Positions 1 to 9,029 are shown, counted from the first letter of the stretch. The stretch is 64,000 bases of DNA from Desulfosporosinus sp. (GCA_003513495.1 DOPM01000057.1:62001-126000), one strand, 5' to 3'. Program-made: numbers and translations. Notes: generated by a model from the sequence alone, not told the origin.

Positions 1-276
1 GTCGCCGGTTGACTCATGCCCAATTAGAATTAAGCCAACCCGACAACCTCGACCCTCAACAATGGCATTCGTTGCTAATGTCGTTGACAGAGATACGAGC
101 TGAACTTGACGTGGATCCAATTCAACCATAGTTTCGATACAGTTTCGAATTCCTATGGATAAATCCTCACGTGTCGTAAATGCCTTGGCCTTTTCCTTTA
201 CTTCCTTGCTGTCTAAATCAAGCAGCACTCCATCTGTAAAGGTTCCGCCAGTATCAATCCCTAGTATTAAGGGCAT
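1..276 (-). CDS. Hydantoinase/oxoprolinase-family protein, N-terminal fragment
   Basis: The gene starts with ATG at 276 and runs off the left edge, leaving 92 codons. The N-terminus has the ASKHA-type phosphate-binding motif GIDTGGTFTDGVLLD, followed by STTLATNAIVEG, which is typical of the HyuA/oxoprolinase N-terminal domain. A GGAG ribosome binding site lies 8-11 bases upstream of the start. It sits 30 bp behind the MttB-family gene in the same direction and probably ends the methyltransferase operon. HyuA-like ATPases often act in ATP-driven ring opening. In a corrinoid operon it could instead have an activation role, but that is speculation because most of the protein is outside the window. 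Confidence 0.85.
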   Translation of the reverse strand, partial: MPLILGIDTGGTFTDGVLLDLDSKEVKEKAKAFTTREDLSIGIRNCIETMVELDPRQVQLVSLSTTLATNAIVEGRGCRVGLILIGHESTGD

Positions 277-306
277 TTTCTGTCACTCCATTTCTGAACC
301 ACTTTA

Positions 307-1767
307 CTACTTAGCGATACTTTGTTCAGACCGTTCAACAATCGCTCTGATTTTTTGTTGTACGTCCTTCGGGAGTGGATCAGGTTCATAATTTTCAATA
401 ATATCCTTGACTTTTTCATTGGCACGTTGGAACAAAGTTTTTGAACCATTTTCCATCCAGGACTCATAACGTTGACGATCAATCAAGCTTGGATAATACG
501 TCTCAGTTTTAAAATGTTTCATAGTATGATCTTCGCAGAGGAAATGTCCTCCGGGACCAATTTTATGGATAAGATCTAAAGCAAGGGTCTCATCATTCAC
601 TTCGATACCACGAACTAAACGACGAGCCATTCCAATTACATCATTGTTAATCGTCAGAAATTCTAACGATGACGTGGAACCATATTCGATGTATCCGACA
701 TCATGATTTAGGTTAGGACCGGAAAGAGCAGTCATAGCAATAGACATTGCGGCCTCAATGCCTGCCTGTTCATCCACTAAATTAGAGTCAGAGCAGCCAG
801 CCGTGCCAAACATCGGTAATTTTAAGTAATGGGCCATATCCGCTAACGAAGACATCAGAAGATTAAATTCCGGTGAACCATAGCTGAAAATGGTACTGGA
901 CATATCCATAATGGTAAAGACACCGCCCATAATAAAGGGCGAACCTTCTCTGGTGGATTGGTTAATAACTAATCCGCTTAAAGATTCCGCTAACCCTTGG
1001 GTTAGTACGCCAGCCATTGTCGCCGGTACTGTTCCACCAGCCATCACGCAAGGAGTATAAACAACGGGCAGACCTTTTCTCGCAGCCAGAATTAATTTGG
1101 AAGCTGCCTCCCAGGCATGCTGCAAGGGTGAAATTGGCTCTGCATAAAGGGTCATAAATGGATTACGCCGTAACTCCTCTACACCGCCTGCAATTATTTC
1201 ACACATCTCAATAATATCGGCAAAACCATAAATATCATGGGCTGTCGTAACAATCGGCTTACTGGTATTAAGGACTTGAGCCTCGAACTGATGGCGGTCT
1301 GAGATAAGAAGGGGAACATCCTGAACAATACCTAAGGACATGACAAAGTCCAGATTTTCTAGGGCATCAATAACCTTACACGCATTACTGACGGACTCTT
1401 TGGTGGAACGCTGGCGCTTTCCAGTGTAGGGATCAATGGTAAACGGAGTATCGGAACCGGTACCAAAATAAGCGTTGTACCCCTCTAAGCGCACATCCCT
1501 GGAGCCGGTACGGCTATTACAAAGCGTGACCCGTTTAGGCACAGATCTTAGGGCTTTGTTCACTACCGCTGAAGGGATACGAACCAGGATACCGTCTACC
1601 CAACAACCAGCCTTCTTTAAGATATCGCGGGCTTCCTCATCATATACAGTCACACCCGTACGTTCTAGAACCTCTTGAGCGGCTAGAAGTATTTCTTCAC
1701 ACTGGCTGGGGGAAAGAATCCTGAACATAGGACTAGTATTTTCTACGTAATTGCTTCTTACAGGCAT
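307..1767 (-). CDS. MttB-family corrinoid methyltransferase (non-pyrrolysine), copy 1
   Basis: This 486-residue protein belongs to the trimethylamine methyltransferase (MttB) superfamily. The reading frame has no in-frame amber codon, so it belongs to the non-pyrrolysine branch that includes the glycine-betaine methyltransferase MtgB. Such enzymes move a methyl group from a quaternary amine to the Co(I) corrinoid of a partner protein. The ATG at 1767 was chosen because AGGAGG lies six bases upstream; a longer frame to 1812 would run into the preceding gene. Its partner corrinoid gene is directly upstream (1791-2426). The protein is clearly homologous to the product of 2441-3919 but diverged from it, suggesting a different substrate. 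Substrate identity cannot be read from sequence. Confidence 0.9.
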   Translation of the reverse strand: MPVRSNYVENTSPMFRILSPSQCEEILLAAQEVLERTGVTVYDEEARDILKKAGCWVDGILVRIPSAVVNKALRSVPKRVTLCNSRTGSRDVRLEGYNAYFGTGSDTPFTIDPYTGKRQRSTKESVSNACKVIDALENLDFVMSLGIVQDVPLLISDRHQFEAQVLNTSKPIVTTAHDIYGFADIIEMCEIIAGGVEELRRNPFMTLYAEPISPLQHAWEAASKLILAARKGLPVVYTPCVMAGGTVPATMAGVLTQGLAESLSGLVINQSTREGSPFIMGGVFTIMDMSSTIFSYGSPEFNLLMSSLADMAHYLKLPMFGTAGCSDSNLVDEQAGIEAAMSIAMTALSGPNLNHDVGYIEYGSTSSLEFLTINNDVIGMARRLVRGIEVNDETLALDLIHKIGPGGHFLCEDHTMKHFKTETYYPSLIDRQRYESWMENGSKTLFQRANEKVKDIIENYEPDPLPKDVQQKIRAIVERSEQSIAK

Positions 1768-1790
1768 TGTCATCCTCCTTTCTAAACTTA

Positions 1791-2426
1791 TTAAGCTAGA
1801 AGTTTCTTGCAAAGATCCGCGGCAGAGCCTGCATCCGGGGCAAACCCATCAGCGCCAATTTCATCAGCAAAGTCCTGTGATATGGGGGCCCCGCCAATGA
1901 TTACTTTTACTTTATCTCGCAGGCCCTCTTCTTTCAGAAGTTCAATGGTGTCTTTCATGGCCAGCATAGTTGTCGTGAGAAGAGCGGACATTCCAATAAC
2001 TCCAGGCTGATGCTCTTTTACCGCTTGCAAGAACTTTTCCGGTCCTGCATCCACCCCGACATTAATGACCGTATACCCGGCACTCTCCAGCATCATGCTG
2101 ACTAAGTTCTTGCCAATATCATGCAGGTCTCCTTTGACTGTTCCAATGACCACTTTACCCGCTGAAGGGATATCTTCAGTTAAAATTAAAGGTTTAACGA
2201 GCTGCATTCCAGCATCCATGGCCCGTGCCGACATTAGGACTTCCGGTACATACATTTGACCGGACTTAAATCGTGCTCCGACGACACTCATCCCCGGTAT
2301 TAACCCTTGGTTGATAATGTCAACAGGATTATCCCCAGCTCCGATAGCCTGTTGAGTGAGGGATTTTACTCGGTCTAATTGACCACTAATGATGCTTTGA
2401 GAAAGTTCTTCATAGTAATTTGACAT
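1791..2426 (-). CDS. Corrinoid (B12-binding) methyl-carrier protein, copy 1
   Basis: The 211-residue protein has the MtmC/MttC two-domain form: a helical cap (about 1-85) and a Rossmann-like B12 domain. The base-off/His-on signature is complete, with D100, H102 (lower axial cobalt ligand) and G105 in GDLHDIGKN, then S147-A-L149 and G178-G179. It should accept the methyl group from the adjacent MttB-like enzyme and pass it to a tetrahydrofolate methyltransferase encoded elsewhere. It differs from the second copy (3941-4576) at only five residues (2, 4, 83, 134 and 172). The gene lies 14 bp after the second MttB gene and 23 bp before the first, so all are likely co-transcribed. Confidence 0.93.
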   Translation of the reverse strand: MSNYYEELSQSIISGQLDRVKSLTQQAIGAGDNPVDIINQGLIPGMSVVGARFKSGQMYVPEVLMSARAMDAGMQLVKPLILTEDIPSAGKVVIGTVKGDLHDIGKNLVSMMLESAGYTVINVGVDAGPEKFLQAVKEHQPGVIGMSALLTTTMLAMKDTIELLKEEGLRDKVKVIIGGAPISQDFADEIGADGFAPDAGSAADLCKKLLA

Positions 2427-2440
2427 TAGTTGTCTACCTC

Positions 2441-3919
2441 CTATTGTTTATTTGCTTCCCGTGCTTCGGCTCTATCGACAATGGCTTGAATTTCTCTTAA
2501 AACATGGTCGGGTTTTGGCTCGGGTTTATGATTATTGATAATGTCTTGGGTTTTTTCTTTGACACGCTGACCCATGGTTTTAGATCCTTCTGCCTTCCAG
2601 CCATCATATCTAAGTCTGTTGATAAGGGATGACGACCAAAATTCACGGAAATGGGCCATCGTATGATCTTCAGCTAAGTAGTGGCCTCCCGGACCAACTT
2701 TATTGATGACATCAAGCGCTAAGTGTTCATCGTCAACCTTAACACCCTCTAAAATTCGTTTCACCATGCCAATGATTTCATCGTCCATGGTCATAAGTTC
2801 TAAGGATGATGTTGCACCATACTCCATATAACTGCAGTCGTGAATAAGATTTGCGCCGCTTAAGCCTGCGACCAAGATCGAAAATGCAGCTTCGAGTCCC
2901 ATCTGGGTATCAATGACTTTGGAATCTGTACAACCACCTGTGCTGAACATTGGTATTTTCATATAGCGAGCGACTGCCGTTAATCCGGCGGAAAGCAAGC
3001 TTAATTCTGCGGCACCGTAGGACAGAATAGTACTTGACATATCCATTGTGGAAATTAATCCACCCATTACAAAGCCTGAACCTTTACGTACTAATTGACC
3101 CGCCACCAGTCCGACCAAGGAATCAGCAACAGCGATCACGAGAGTTGCTGCCATGGTTGCAGGAGCCACACCTCCTGCAAAGGTACAGGGGGTATAAACA
3201 ATGGGGATATTGTTCTTGGCTGCAAAGATTGCTTTATCAATAGCCTCAGCTGAATGTCTTAAAGGAGGGCTGGACTCTGAGTAAAGGAGAATAAATGGAT
3301 TCTTTTGCAGGGCTTCTAGTCCGCCTGCCACAACTGCAGCCATATCAATGATGTCCTGATACTGATCAATACCGAAACCCCAGTGGATTATGGGTTTGTT
3401 CGTGTTTTCCAGCATAGCTTGAAAGGCATGTACATCAGATAACGTAGGGGTTACATCCATGACTGTTCCGCAATCCATGGCATAGGAGATATTAGGCAAG
3501 GCATCGATGACTTTTGCAGCCCGTACCGTATCGGACTTCCTGGGACGACGTCGTTCTCCTGTAAATGGGTCAATGGTGTAGGTATTCGTGGGACCTGGAC
3601 CATAGTAAACGTTTTGCCCTTCCAAGAACAAGGTTCTTTCACCCTTTTGATTCGAAATAACAATTCGTGAAGGTGCACTGCGAATCGCCCATTCGATTAG
3701 GTGCGACGGGAAACGCACTATGTTTCCGTCAACCCAGCATCCTCCTTTTTTGAAAATCTCTAAAGCCTCTTCACTGTGTATCTCCGCACCTGTTCGCTCC
3801 AGCACCTCGAGGGCACCATTCAAGATATTTTCACATTGGTCATCACTTAACATTTTCAATTGTGGTGTTGCGTTAACTTGATAGTTGGCCCTTACGTATT
3901 GGCTTTTTGACAAAGTCAC
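2441..3919 (-). CDS. MttB-family corrinoid methyltransferase (non-pyrrolysine), copy 2
   Basis: This is a 492-residue MttB superfamily member without an in-frame amber codon, starting with GTG at 3919 behind AAGGAGAG. It shares the family layout with the product of 307-1767, for example the shared blocks around ILERTG-like, CWVDG, TIDPFTGERRR and KVGPGGHYLAEDHTM, but many positions differ. The likely reaction is methyl transfer from a methylated amine to the Co(I) corrinoid protein. It is flanked by two almost identical corrinoid genes, so each methyltransferase has its own carrier copy. The substrate is unknown; glycine betaine, proline betaine, carnitine and similar quaternary amines are candidates from known relatives. 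Confidence 0.9.
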   Translation of the reverse strand: MTLSKSQYVRANYQVNATPQLKMLSDDQCENILNGALEVLERTGAEIHSEEALEIFKKGGCWVDGNIVRFPSHLIEWAIRSAPSRIVISNQKGERTLFLEGQNVYYGPGPTNTYTIDPFTGERRRPRKSDTVRAAKVIDALPNISYAMDCGTVMDVTPTLSDVHAFQAMLENTNKPIIHWGFGIDQYQDIIDMAAVVAGGLEALQKNPFILLYSESSPPLRHSAEAIDKAIFAAKNNIPIVYTPCTFAGGVAPATMAATLVIAVADSLVGLVAGQLVRKGSGFVMGGLISTMDMSSTILSYGAAELSLLSAGLTAVARYMKIPMFSTGGCTDSKVIDTQMGLEAAFSILVAGLSGANLIHDCSYMEYGATSSLELMTMDDEIIGMVKRILEGVKVDDEHLALDVINKVGPGGHYLAEDHTMAHFREFWSSSLINRLRYDGWKAEGSKTMGQRVKEKTQDIINNHKPEPKPDHVLREIQAIVDRAEAREANKQ

Positions 3920-3940
3920 ACACTCTCCTTCCTTAAACTA

Positions 3941-4576
3941 TTAGGCTAGAAGTTTCTTGCAAAGATCCGCGGCAGAGCCTGCATCCGGGGCAAACCCATC
4001 GGCGCCAATTTCATCGGCGAAATCCTGAGATATGGGGGCACCGCCAATGATTACTTTTACTCTATCCCGCAGGCCCTCTTCTTTAAGAAGTTCAATAGTA
4101 TCCTTCATGGCCAGCATGGTTGTTGTTAACAGGGCGGACATTCCGATGACTCCCGGCTGATGTTCTTTTACCGCATGTAAGAACTTTTCTGGTCCTGCAT
4201 CCACTCCGACATTAATGACCGTATACCCAGCACTCTCCAGCATCATGCTGACTAAGTTCTTACCAATATCATGGAGGTCTCCTTTGACTGTTCCAATGAC
4301 CACTTTACCGGCTGAAGGGATATCTTCACTTAAAATTAAAGGTTTAACGAGCTGCATTCCAGCATCCATGGCCCGTGCCGACATTAGGACTTCCGGTACA
4401 TACATTTGACCGGACTTAAACCGTGCTCCCACGACACTCATCCCTGGTATTAATCCTTGGTTGATAATATCAACAGGATTATCCCCAGCTCCAATAGCCT
4501 GTTGAGTGAGGGATTTTACTCGGTCTAATTGACCACTAATAATGCTTTGAGAAAGTTCTTCATAATTATTTGGCAT
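3941..4576 (-). CDS. Corrinoid (B12-binding) methyl-carrier protein, copy 2
   Basis: The 211-residue protein is nearly the twin of the product of 1791-2426, with the same D100-x-H102-x-x-G105 cobalamin signature and S147-x-L149 motif. It is the first gene of the methyltransferase operon, directly behind the sigma-54 promoter at 4634-4648. Its DNA is also close to identical to the other copy, including the 3' end up to the stop codon, while the two neighbouring MttB genes are well diverged. That contrast suggests recent duplication or gene conversion limited to the carrier gene. Function as methyl acceptor is secure; the exact substrate pathway is not. Confidence 0.93.
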   Translation of the reverse strand: MPNNYEELSQSIISGQLDRVKSLTQQAIGAGDNPVDIINQGLIPGMSVVGARFKSGQMYVPEVLMSARAMDAGMQLVKPLILSEDIPSAGKVVIGTVKGDLHDIGKNLVSMMLESAGYTVINVGVDAGPEKFLHAVKEHQPGVIGMSALLTTTMLAMKDTIELLKEEGLRDRVKVIIGGAPISQDFADEIGADGFAPDAGSAADLCKKLLA

Positions 4577-4633
4577 TTCTTTTTCTACCTCCCCTGTTTA
4601 ATTAATTGCGCTTGTTTGTTATGTTTGACTATT

Positions 4634-4648
4634 GCAAAAATTGTGCCA
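4634..4648 (-). promoter_or_regulatory. Sigma-54 (-24/-12) promoter of the methyltransferase operon
   Basis: On the minus strand TGGCAC is followed by five bases and TTGC, so the GG and GC doublets are exactly ten bases apart, as the sigma-54 consensus requires. Transcription should start near 4622, about 45 bases before the first corrinoid-protein gene. The sigma-54 activator gene lies directly upstream (5002-6840), which fits. Confidence 0.85.
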
Positions 4649-4775
4649 ATTAGTAAAATACGAATAATCTCGGTTATTAGCCTGTCAAGGGTTATAAGCA
4701 AAATGTAATAATCTTAATTTGAGATTTTCATATTGCTAAAATTCCAAAAACCAATTGGATTCTCGATTCCTAATT

Positions 4776-4811
4776 ATCCTAAAATAGGATTTGATAGTCC
4801 TGTTTTAGGAT
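4776..4811 (-). promoter_or_regulatory. Tandem dyads, likely activator (UAS) sites
   Basis: Two 15-bp dyads of the form RTCCTR-NNN-TAGGAT lie at 4776-4790 and 4797-4811. Their centres are 21 bp apart, about two helical turns, so both would face the same side of DNA. They sit about 130-170 bp upstream of the sigma-54 promoter, the usual distance for enhancer sites of sigma-54 activators. Assignment to the neighbouring regulator is inferred. Confidence 0.6.
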
Positions 4812-4930
4812 TTTAACACTGGTAAAATTCAATATCAAAAGACAAAGCAATTTATTTTCAAATATTTTTACAAATAAACGTAATAGCTCCCATTTGAAGC
4901 AAGAGTTGACGAATAATGATAATTAATAGA

Positions 4931-4972
4931 AAAAGCTTTTCGGATAGATGTATAACTATCCGAAAAGCTTTT
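4931..4972 (-). terminator. Rho-independent terminator of the sigma-54 regulator
   Basis: A perfect 17-bp stem with an 8-base loop, followed on the minus strand by TTTTT-rich sequence, lies 29 bp past the regulator's stop codon. It separates regulator transcription from the downstream sigma-54 operon. Confidence 0.9.
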
Positions 4973-5001
4973 GTGAATTATCTTAATTTGAGATTGTTAT
5001 T

Positions 5002-6840
5002 CTATTTGGGAATTTTTGTGTTTAAACCTAGGTTTTTTATCTTTCTGTAAAAAGTAGATCGACTCATGCCTAAGCTATCGGCAGCTTTTTCTTTAGCTTT
5101 ACGAGTATTACCGAACTTTTTCAACGCAGTTTCAATCGCATGTTTCTCTTGCTCGGCTAGCGTTAATTGATTATCACTCGTTGATAAACTGGCATTATGC
5201 TCAAAATAATCATTGACTCGGGAAGACAAAAAAGAGCTGTCGATAACATTTTTGGTGGCTATATTTACTGCATACTCAACGGCATTTTCCAGTTCCCTGA
5301 CATTCCCCAACCAAGGGTAGGCGAGCATTTTTCTCTGGACTTCTTGTGTAAAACCAGTTACCTGTTTCCCTAATATTAGATTATACTTATCTAAAAAATG
5401 ATGGAGAAGAAGAATTAAATCTTCTTTCCTTTCGCGCAAAGGAGGAACATAAAAAGGAATAACACTTAATCTATAAAAGAGATCACTTCTAAATAGTTTC
5501 TCTTTGATCATTTCTTCAAGATTGCGATTTGTTGCGGCAATAATCCGGACATCGACCCATACAGGTTTTACTCCTCCGATCCGTTCAATTTCGACTTCTT
5601 GGAGTACCCGTAACAACTTCACCTGAAGATGCATTGGCATGTCGCCAATCTCATCGAGAAATATTGTGCCGCCATTCGCCAGTTCGAATTTCCCTGGTTT
5701 ACCACCTCGACTAGCCCCAGTAAATGCTCCCTCTTCATACCCAAAAAGTTCGCTCTCTAAGAGAGTTTCTGGAATAGCCCCGCAGTTTATGGCGATAAAT
5801 GGACCGTTTTTGCGATGACTTTCTTCGTGAATTGCTCTCGCAAATAGCTCTTTACCAGTTCCGCTTTCCCCAGTAATCAAAATTGTCGAGTCAGTCCCAG
5901 CGACAAGCTGCATTTTTTGTTTTAGCATGGTCACGCAATTACTTGTCCCTAATATCCCATCGAGAGAATATTTGCGGTCTTCTCTAATCAATCGACCTGC
6001 TAACTTGCGCATCTCACGGATAGTTCGGAAGGAAATAACCAGACCAATAATATGTTGATCCTTTTTTATCGGTGTAATAGTACTAATAAATAGGCTTATT
6101 TCATCCTTATTCTTATACTTGATTTCTTGTTCAGCATATTGTTGTCCAAATTTAAGCACTTTGGGAGCTGAAAATTCCGGAAAAATATCACTGATATGTT
6201 GCCCACATGCTTCCAGAGAAGAAATATTTAATAGCTTTTCCGCAGACTTGTTAATGTCCGTAATAAAACCTGCTTGATCTATAGCTATAAGGCCCTCGAC
6301 AATAGAATTAATGACTGCGCTGAATTGATTTGCCATCAAGGAAAGGCGAGCATGCATTTCATTCTCTCCTATTTTACTGCTTATTAGAGCCGAAATTTTC
6401 ATAAGAAAATCTAGAAACTTATCACGGTTAGTTAGCAACTCGTTTTTTTGCTTATCATCGAAGGCAAAAATTGAAAGTGTGCCAATGACTTTATCATTCC
6501 ATAATATAGGAGACATGATTCCTGATTTAAGCTTACATATAACATTCTGATTACATTCTCGGCAAATATCATGATGGAGAGGTTCATCATCTAAGATAAA
6601 ATTATCACCACTATGAATGATCTGCCCTGTTATAGATCCTTTTCCATAAACAAAACCAATTTCGCTCTTATAGTTTCCAGTACCCGCAATAACTTCTAAG
6701 TTCTTATCAATAATAGCAACTTCAAATTCAATGACTGCTGCAATAACTTCAGCAATTTTTTGGACATAGGATTGATTAATCTTTAATTCAGACATCGGTG
6801 ACGATAATTTAGATACTGACATCCTCTTACTTTCACCCAC
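5002..6840 (-). CDS. Sigma-54-dependent transcriptional activator
   Basis: The 612-residue protein has a GAF-like N-terminal sensor, a PAS-like domain (about 165-275), an AAA+ domain (about 290-525) and a Fis-type helix-turn-helix (about 570-605). The AAA+ domain has Walker A GESGTGKE (K330), the sigma-54 contact motif GAFTGA (371-376) and Walker B FLDEIGD, so it should activate sigma-54 polymerase. The sensor carries C93, C96 and C102 in a tight cluster that could bind a metal or respond to redox state. It is directly upstream of the methyltransferase operon, which has a sigma-54 promoter, and probably senses a methylated-amine substrate or the redox or corrinoid state. Confidence 0.92.
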   Translation of the reverse strand: MGESKRMSVSKLSSPMSELKINQSYVQKIAEVIAAVIEFEVAIIDKNLEVIAGTGNYKSEIGFVYGKGSITGQIIHSGDNFILDDEPLHHDICRECNQNVICKLKSGIMSPILWNDKVIGTLSIFAFDDKQKNELLTNRDKFLDFLMKISALISSKIGENEMHARLSLMANQFSAVINSIVEGLIAIDQAGFITDINKSAEKLLNISSLEACGQHISDIFPEFSAPKVLKFGQQYAEQEIKYKNKDEISLFISTITPIKKDQHIIGLVISFRTIREMRKLAGRLIREDRKYSLDGILGTSNCVTMLKQKMQLVAGTDSTILITGESGTGKELFARAIHEESHRKNGPFIAINCGAIPETLLESELFGYEEGAFTGASRGGKPGKFELANGGTIFLDEIGDMPMHLQVKLLRVLQEVEIERIGGVKPVWVDVRIIAATNRNLEEMIKEKLFRSDLFYRLSVIPFYVPPLRERKEDLILLLHHFLDKYNLILGKQVTGFTQEVQRKMLAYPWLGNVRELENAVEYAVNIATKNVIDSSFLSSRVNDYFEHNASLSTSDNQLTLAEQEKHAIETALKKFGNTRKAKEKAADSLGMSRSTFYRKIKNLGLNTKIPK

Positions 6841-6980
6841 ATTCTAACTTAATTCCTATATTTTTTAGTCTACATATTATTCTATAACGGTTAGTAATAT
6901 CCTTGTTTAATAATTAAATATTTTGACTTTTCTAATTTATAGATCCCCTGAACAAACATTGCTCTTCTTTACAATTCAAA

Positions 6981-7018
6981 AAGGTAAGCCGAAGTATATA
7001 GTACCTCGACTTACCTTA
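6981..7018 (-). terminator. Terminator of the MutS2-like gene
   Basis: A 12-bp stem with one G-U pair, followed on the minus strand by TTTTT, lies about 75 bp beyond the stop codon of the MutS2-like gene. Confidence 0.8.
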
Positions 7019-7091
7019 TTAGAATTCACACAGCAGTCATACCTACGTCAACTTTCCGCATCAGAAGCTACATAATAATCCTGTTGAAATT

Positions 7092-9026
7092 TTAATCCTC
7101 CTCATATTCTAGTACTACATCGTGCCCTTTTTCTAATTGGTGTCTGGCCTTGCGGATTGCCACTGTATCAAAAATAATCGAAAAATCATAATCCTCCGGA
7201 TAGAGTTCGCTGGCAGGAAGAAAAAGCTTAAGCCGCTTGTGATTAATCAGTTGCTTCTTATCTTTGATCTGCACGCCAAGCTCGCCTTTTTCATTGGTCC
7301 TCTTGTAAATAATGCCCAGGCATTTTTGAGGGTAAACCCTCACACAGTCGCCTATATTGAAGCTTTCGCTCCGTGAGGGTGACTTTTTCTTCAGAATTTC
7401 TTTTTGAATTTTGCTGTAGGAAACAGTATCTAACCTGGGGTTATCCCCATCTAACAGAATTATTGGTACATCGTTTGACCCAGAGGATCTGCCGCCATAG
7501 GCTTCCATTTGGGCTCGCTTCAGCATATGCCCCGGAAAACCCAATCTTTGGGCAATGTATAAGGCACAGCTTTCTCCTGCCTCGCCAATTTGCAGCTTGT
7601 ATAACGGCTGTAAGTTTTCTCGATCAAACTCCATTCGGGCATTCATAAGTCCTTTGGTGTTCTTGGCAAAGTCCTTTATTTCGGGGTAATGAGTAGTGGC
7701 AACAAAAAGACAGCCTCTTTGATTTAATTCCGCTAAAATTGCGATTGCCAGCCCCATTCCCTCAGCAGGGTCTGTACCGGAGCCTAATTCATCAAGCAAA
7801 ACGAGACTTTCCCTTGATACCCCTTTTAAAATAGTTACAATAGTTTGGATATGGGACGAAAAAGTAGATAGATTTTCGGAAATACTTTGCCCATCCCCGA
7901 TATCGCAAAAAATGTTATTGTGCATACAAAATACGCTGCCGTCCGACACAGGAACATGAAGTCCACTTTGGGCCATCATTGACAGTAAGCCAATGGTTTT
8001 TAAGGCAACGGTTTTACCCCCGGTATTTGGCCCAGTAATCACTACACCGTTAATAGCGTCATCACCCATCCCCCCTCTGATTTCAAAGTCAAGGGGAACG
8101 CATAGATCTGGCTTTAATAAAGGGTGCCTTCCTTGCTTTATGATGATTTCTCGTTCCGTTGTGATGGACACAGGAACTGCTTTCATCTCGATAGACAGCT
8201 TTGCTTTGGCAAATATAAAGTCTAATGCTTCCATGCAGTCCTTGTTTATTCTCAACTCATTAATATGCTCTTCAACAAGTACTGTAAGGGTGTATAATAT
8301 TTTTCGAATCTCATTATCTTCGTCAATTTGCAAAACCGCTAATTCCTCCTGCAGCTTTCTCACTGCAGTGGGCTCAATAAAACAGGTGCTGCCAGTACTT
8401 GAAGTATCAATGACTGTTCCGCTTAACTGATTTTTATAGCCCTTTTTAACCGGCAAGACAAACCGACCATTACGGATGGTAACGTATCCATCTGTAAACC
8501 ATTCCTTTTTACTGCGAAGTATACCTTCAAGCTTTAGTTTAACGGCAGATTTTGTGTTTTCTATTTTTCTTCGTATATCACGAAGGACTGGAGAAGCACC
8601 ATCATCAACCGCTTCATTTCTTATACAGCGCTCAATTTCCTCAAAAAGCATATTCAGCGGACTGAAAGAATGACCATAAAACCCTATATCCGTATCGAAA
8701 GCTTCAGCCTTTTCAAGATATTTCTTCATTCTTTTGCAGGAAGAAATAAACCCACAGATACTTGTGAGCTGTTCCGGGGTTAGCATAGAGCCTTTCACTG
8801 TTAGGTCCAGAATTTTATCCAGCTCTTTCATTGAGGCTAGGGGCGGCGTACCTATACCCTCTAAAATTTTGCGGGCCTCTGTTGTTTCCTGAATTTTGGA
8901 TTTGCACTCTCGTTCATTTAAAAATGGCTTTAGTAAGAGCAATTTTTCCATTGCCTTTTGAGAAAGTGCGTGTTGGGCTAAAGTTTCAAGTATAATATTA
9001 AATTCCAATGTATTGTTTGCGTTCAT
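7092..9026 (-). CDS. MutS2-like ATPase lacking the Smr domain
   Basis: The 644-residue protein has the MutS core and clamp helices (about 1-310), then an ABC-type ATPase domain with Walker A GPNTGGKT (K338), the LLDELGSGTDP Walker B/signature region and the ATTHYPEIK motif. A KOW-like segment follows the ATPase. MutS2 proteins are usually about 780 residues with a C-terminal Smr nuclease domain. Here the chain ends about 140 residues early and no Smr motif is visible. It may act on branched DNA or collided ribosomes like its relatives, but without nuclease activity of its own. ATG at 9026 was preferred over TTG at 9029 because GGGAGG lies seven bases upstream. A long structured leader precedes it. 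Confidence 0.85.
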   Translation of the reverse strand: MNANNTLEFNIILETLAQHALSQKAMEKLLLLKPFLNERECKSKIQETTEARKILEGIGTPPLASMKELDKILDLTVKGSMLTPEQLTSICGFISSCKRMKKYLEKAEAFDTDIGFYGHSFSPLNMLFEEIERCIRNEAVDDGASPVLRDIRRKIENTKSAVKLKLEGILRSKKEWFTDGYVTIRNGRFVLPVKKGYKNQLSGTVIDTSSTGSTCFIEPTAVRKLQEELAVLQIDEDNEIRKILYTLTVLVEEHINELRINKDCMEALDFIFAKAKLSIEMKAVPVSITTEREIIIKQGRHPLLKPDLCVPLDFEIRGGMGDDAINGVVITGPNTGGKTVALKTIGLLSMMAQSGLHVPVSDGSVFCMHNNIFCDIGDGQSISENLSTFSSHIQTIVTILKGVSRESLVLLDELGSGTDPAEGMGLAIAILAELNQRGCLFVATTHYPEIKDFAKNTKGLMNARMEFDRENLQPLYKLQIGEAGESCALYIAQRLGFPGHMLKRAQMEAYGGRSSGSNDVPIILLDGDNPRLDTVSYSKIQKEILKKKSPSRSESFNIGDCVRVYPQKCLGIIYKRTNEKGELGVQIKDKKQLINHKRLKLFLPASELYPEDYDFSIIFDTVAIRKARHQLEKGHDVVLEYEED

Positions 9027-9029
9027 CAA

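Larger units (their letters stand above)
4577..5001. other. Regulatory intergenic region of the methyltransferase operon
   Basis: This AT-rich gap holds the sigma-54 promoter, the tandem dyads and the terminator of the regulator gene. A 16-bp word, ATCTTAATTTGAGATT, occurs at 4711-4726 and again at 4980-4995, just beyond the regulator's stop codon; its role is unknown. No gene was found. Confidence 0.7.

Noticed and set aside
307..3919. Pyrrolysine-type MttB genes
   Set aside because: Both frames are uninterrupted by amber codons at full family length, so no pyrrolysine is used.
7373..8430. Plus-strand open frames opposite the MutS2-like gene
   Set aside because: They are antisense shadows with no ribosome binding site and no recognisable protein.
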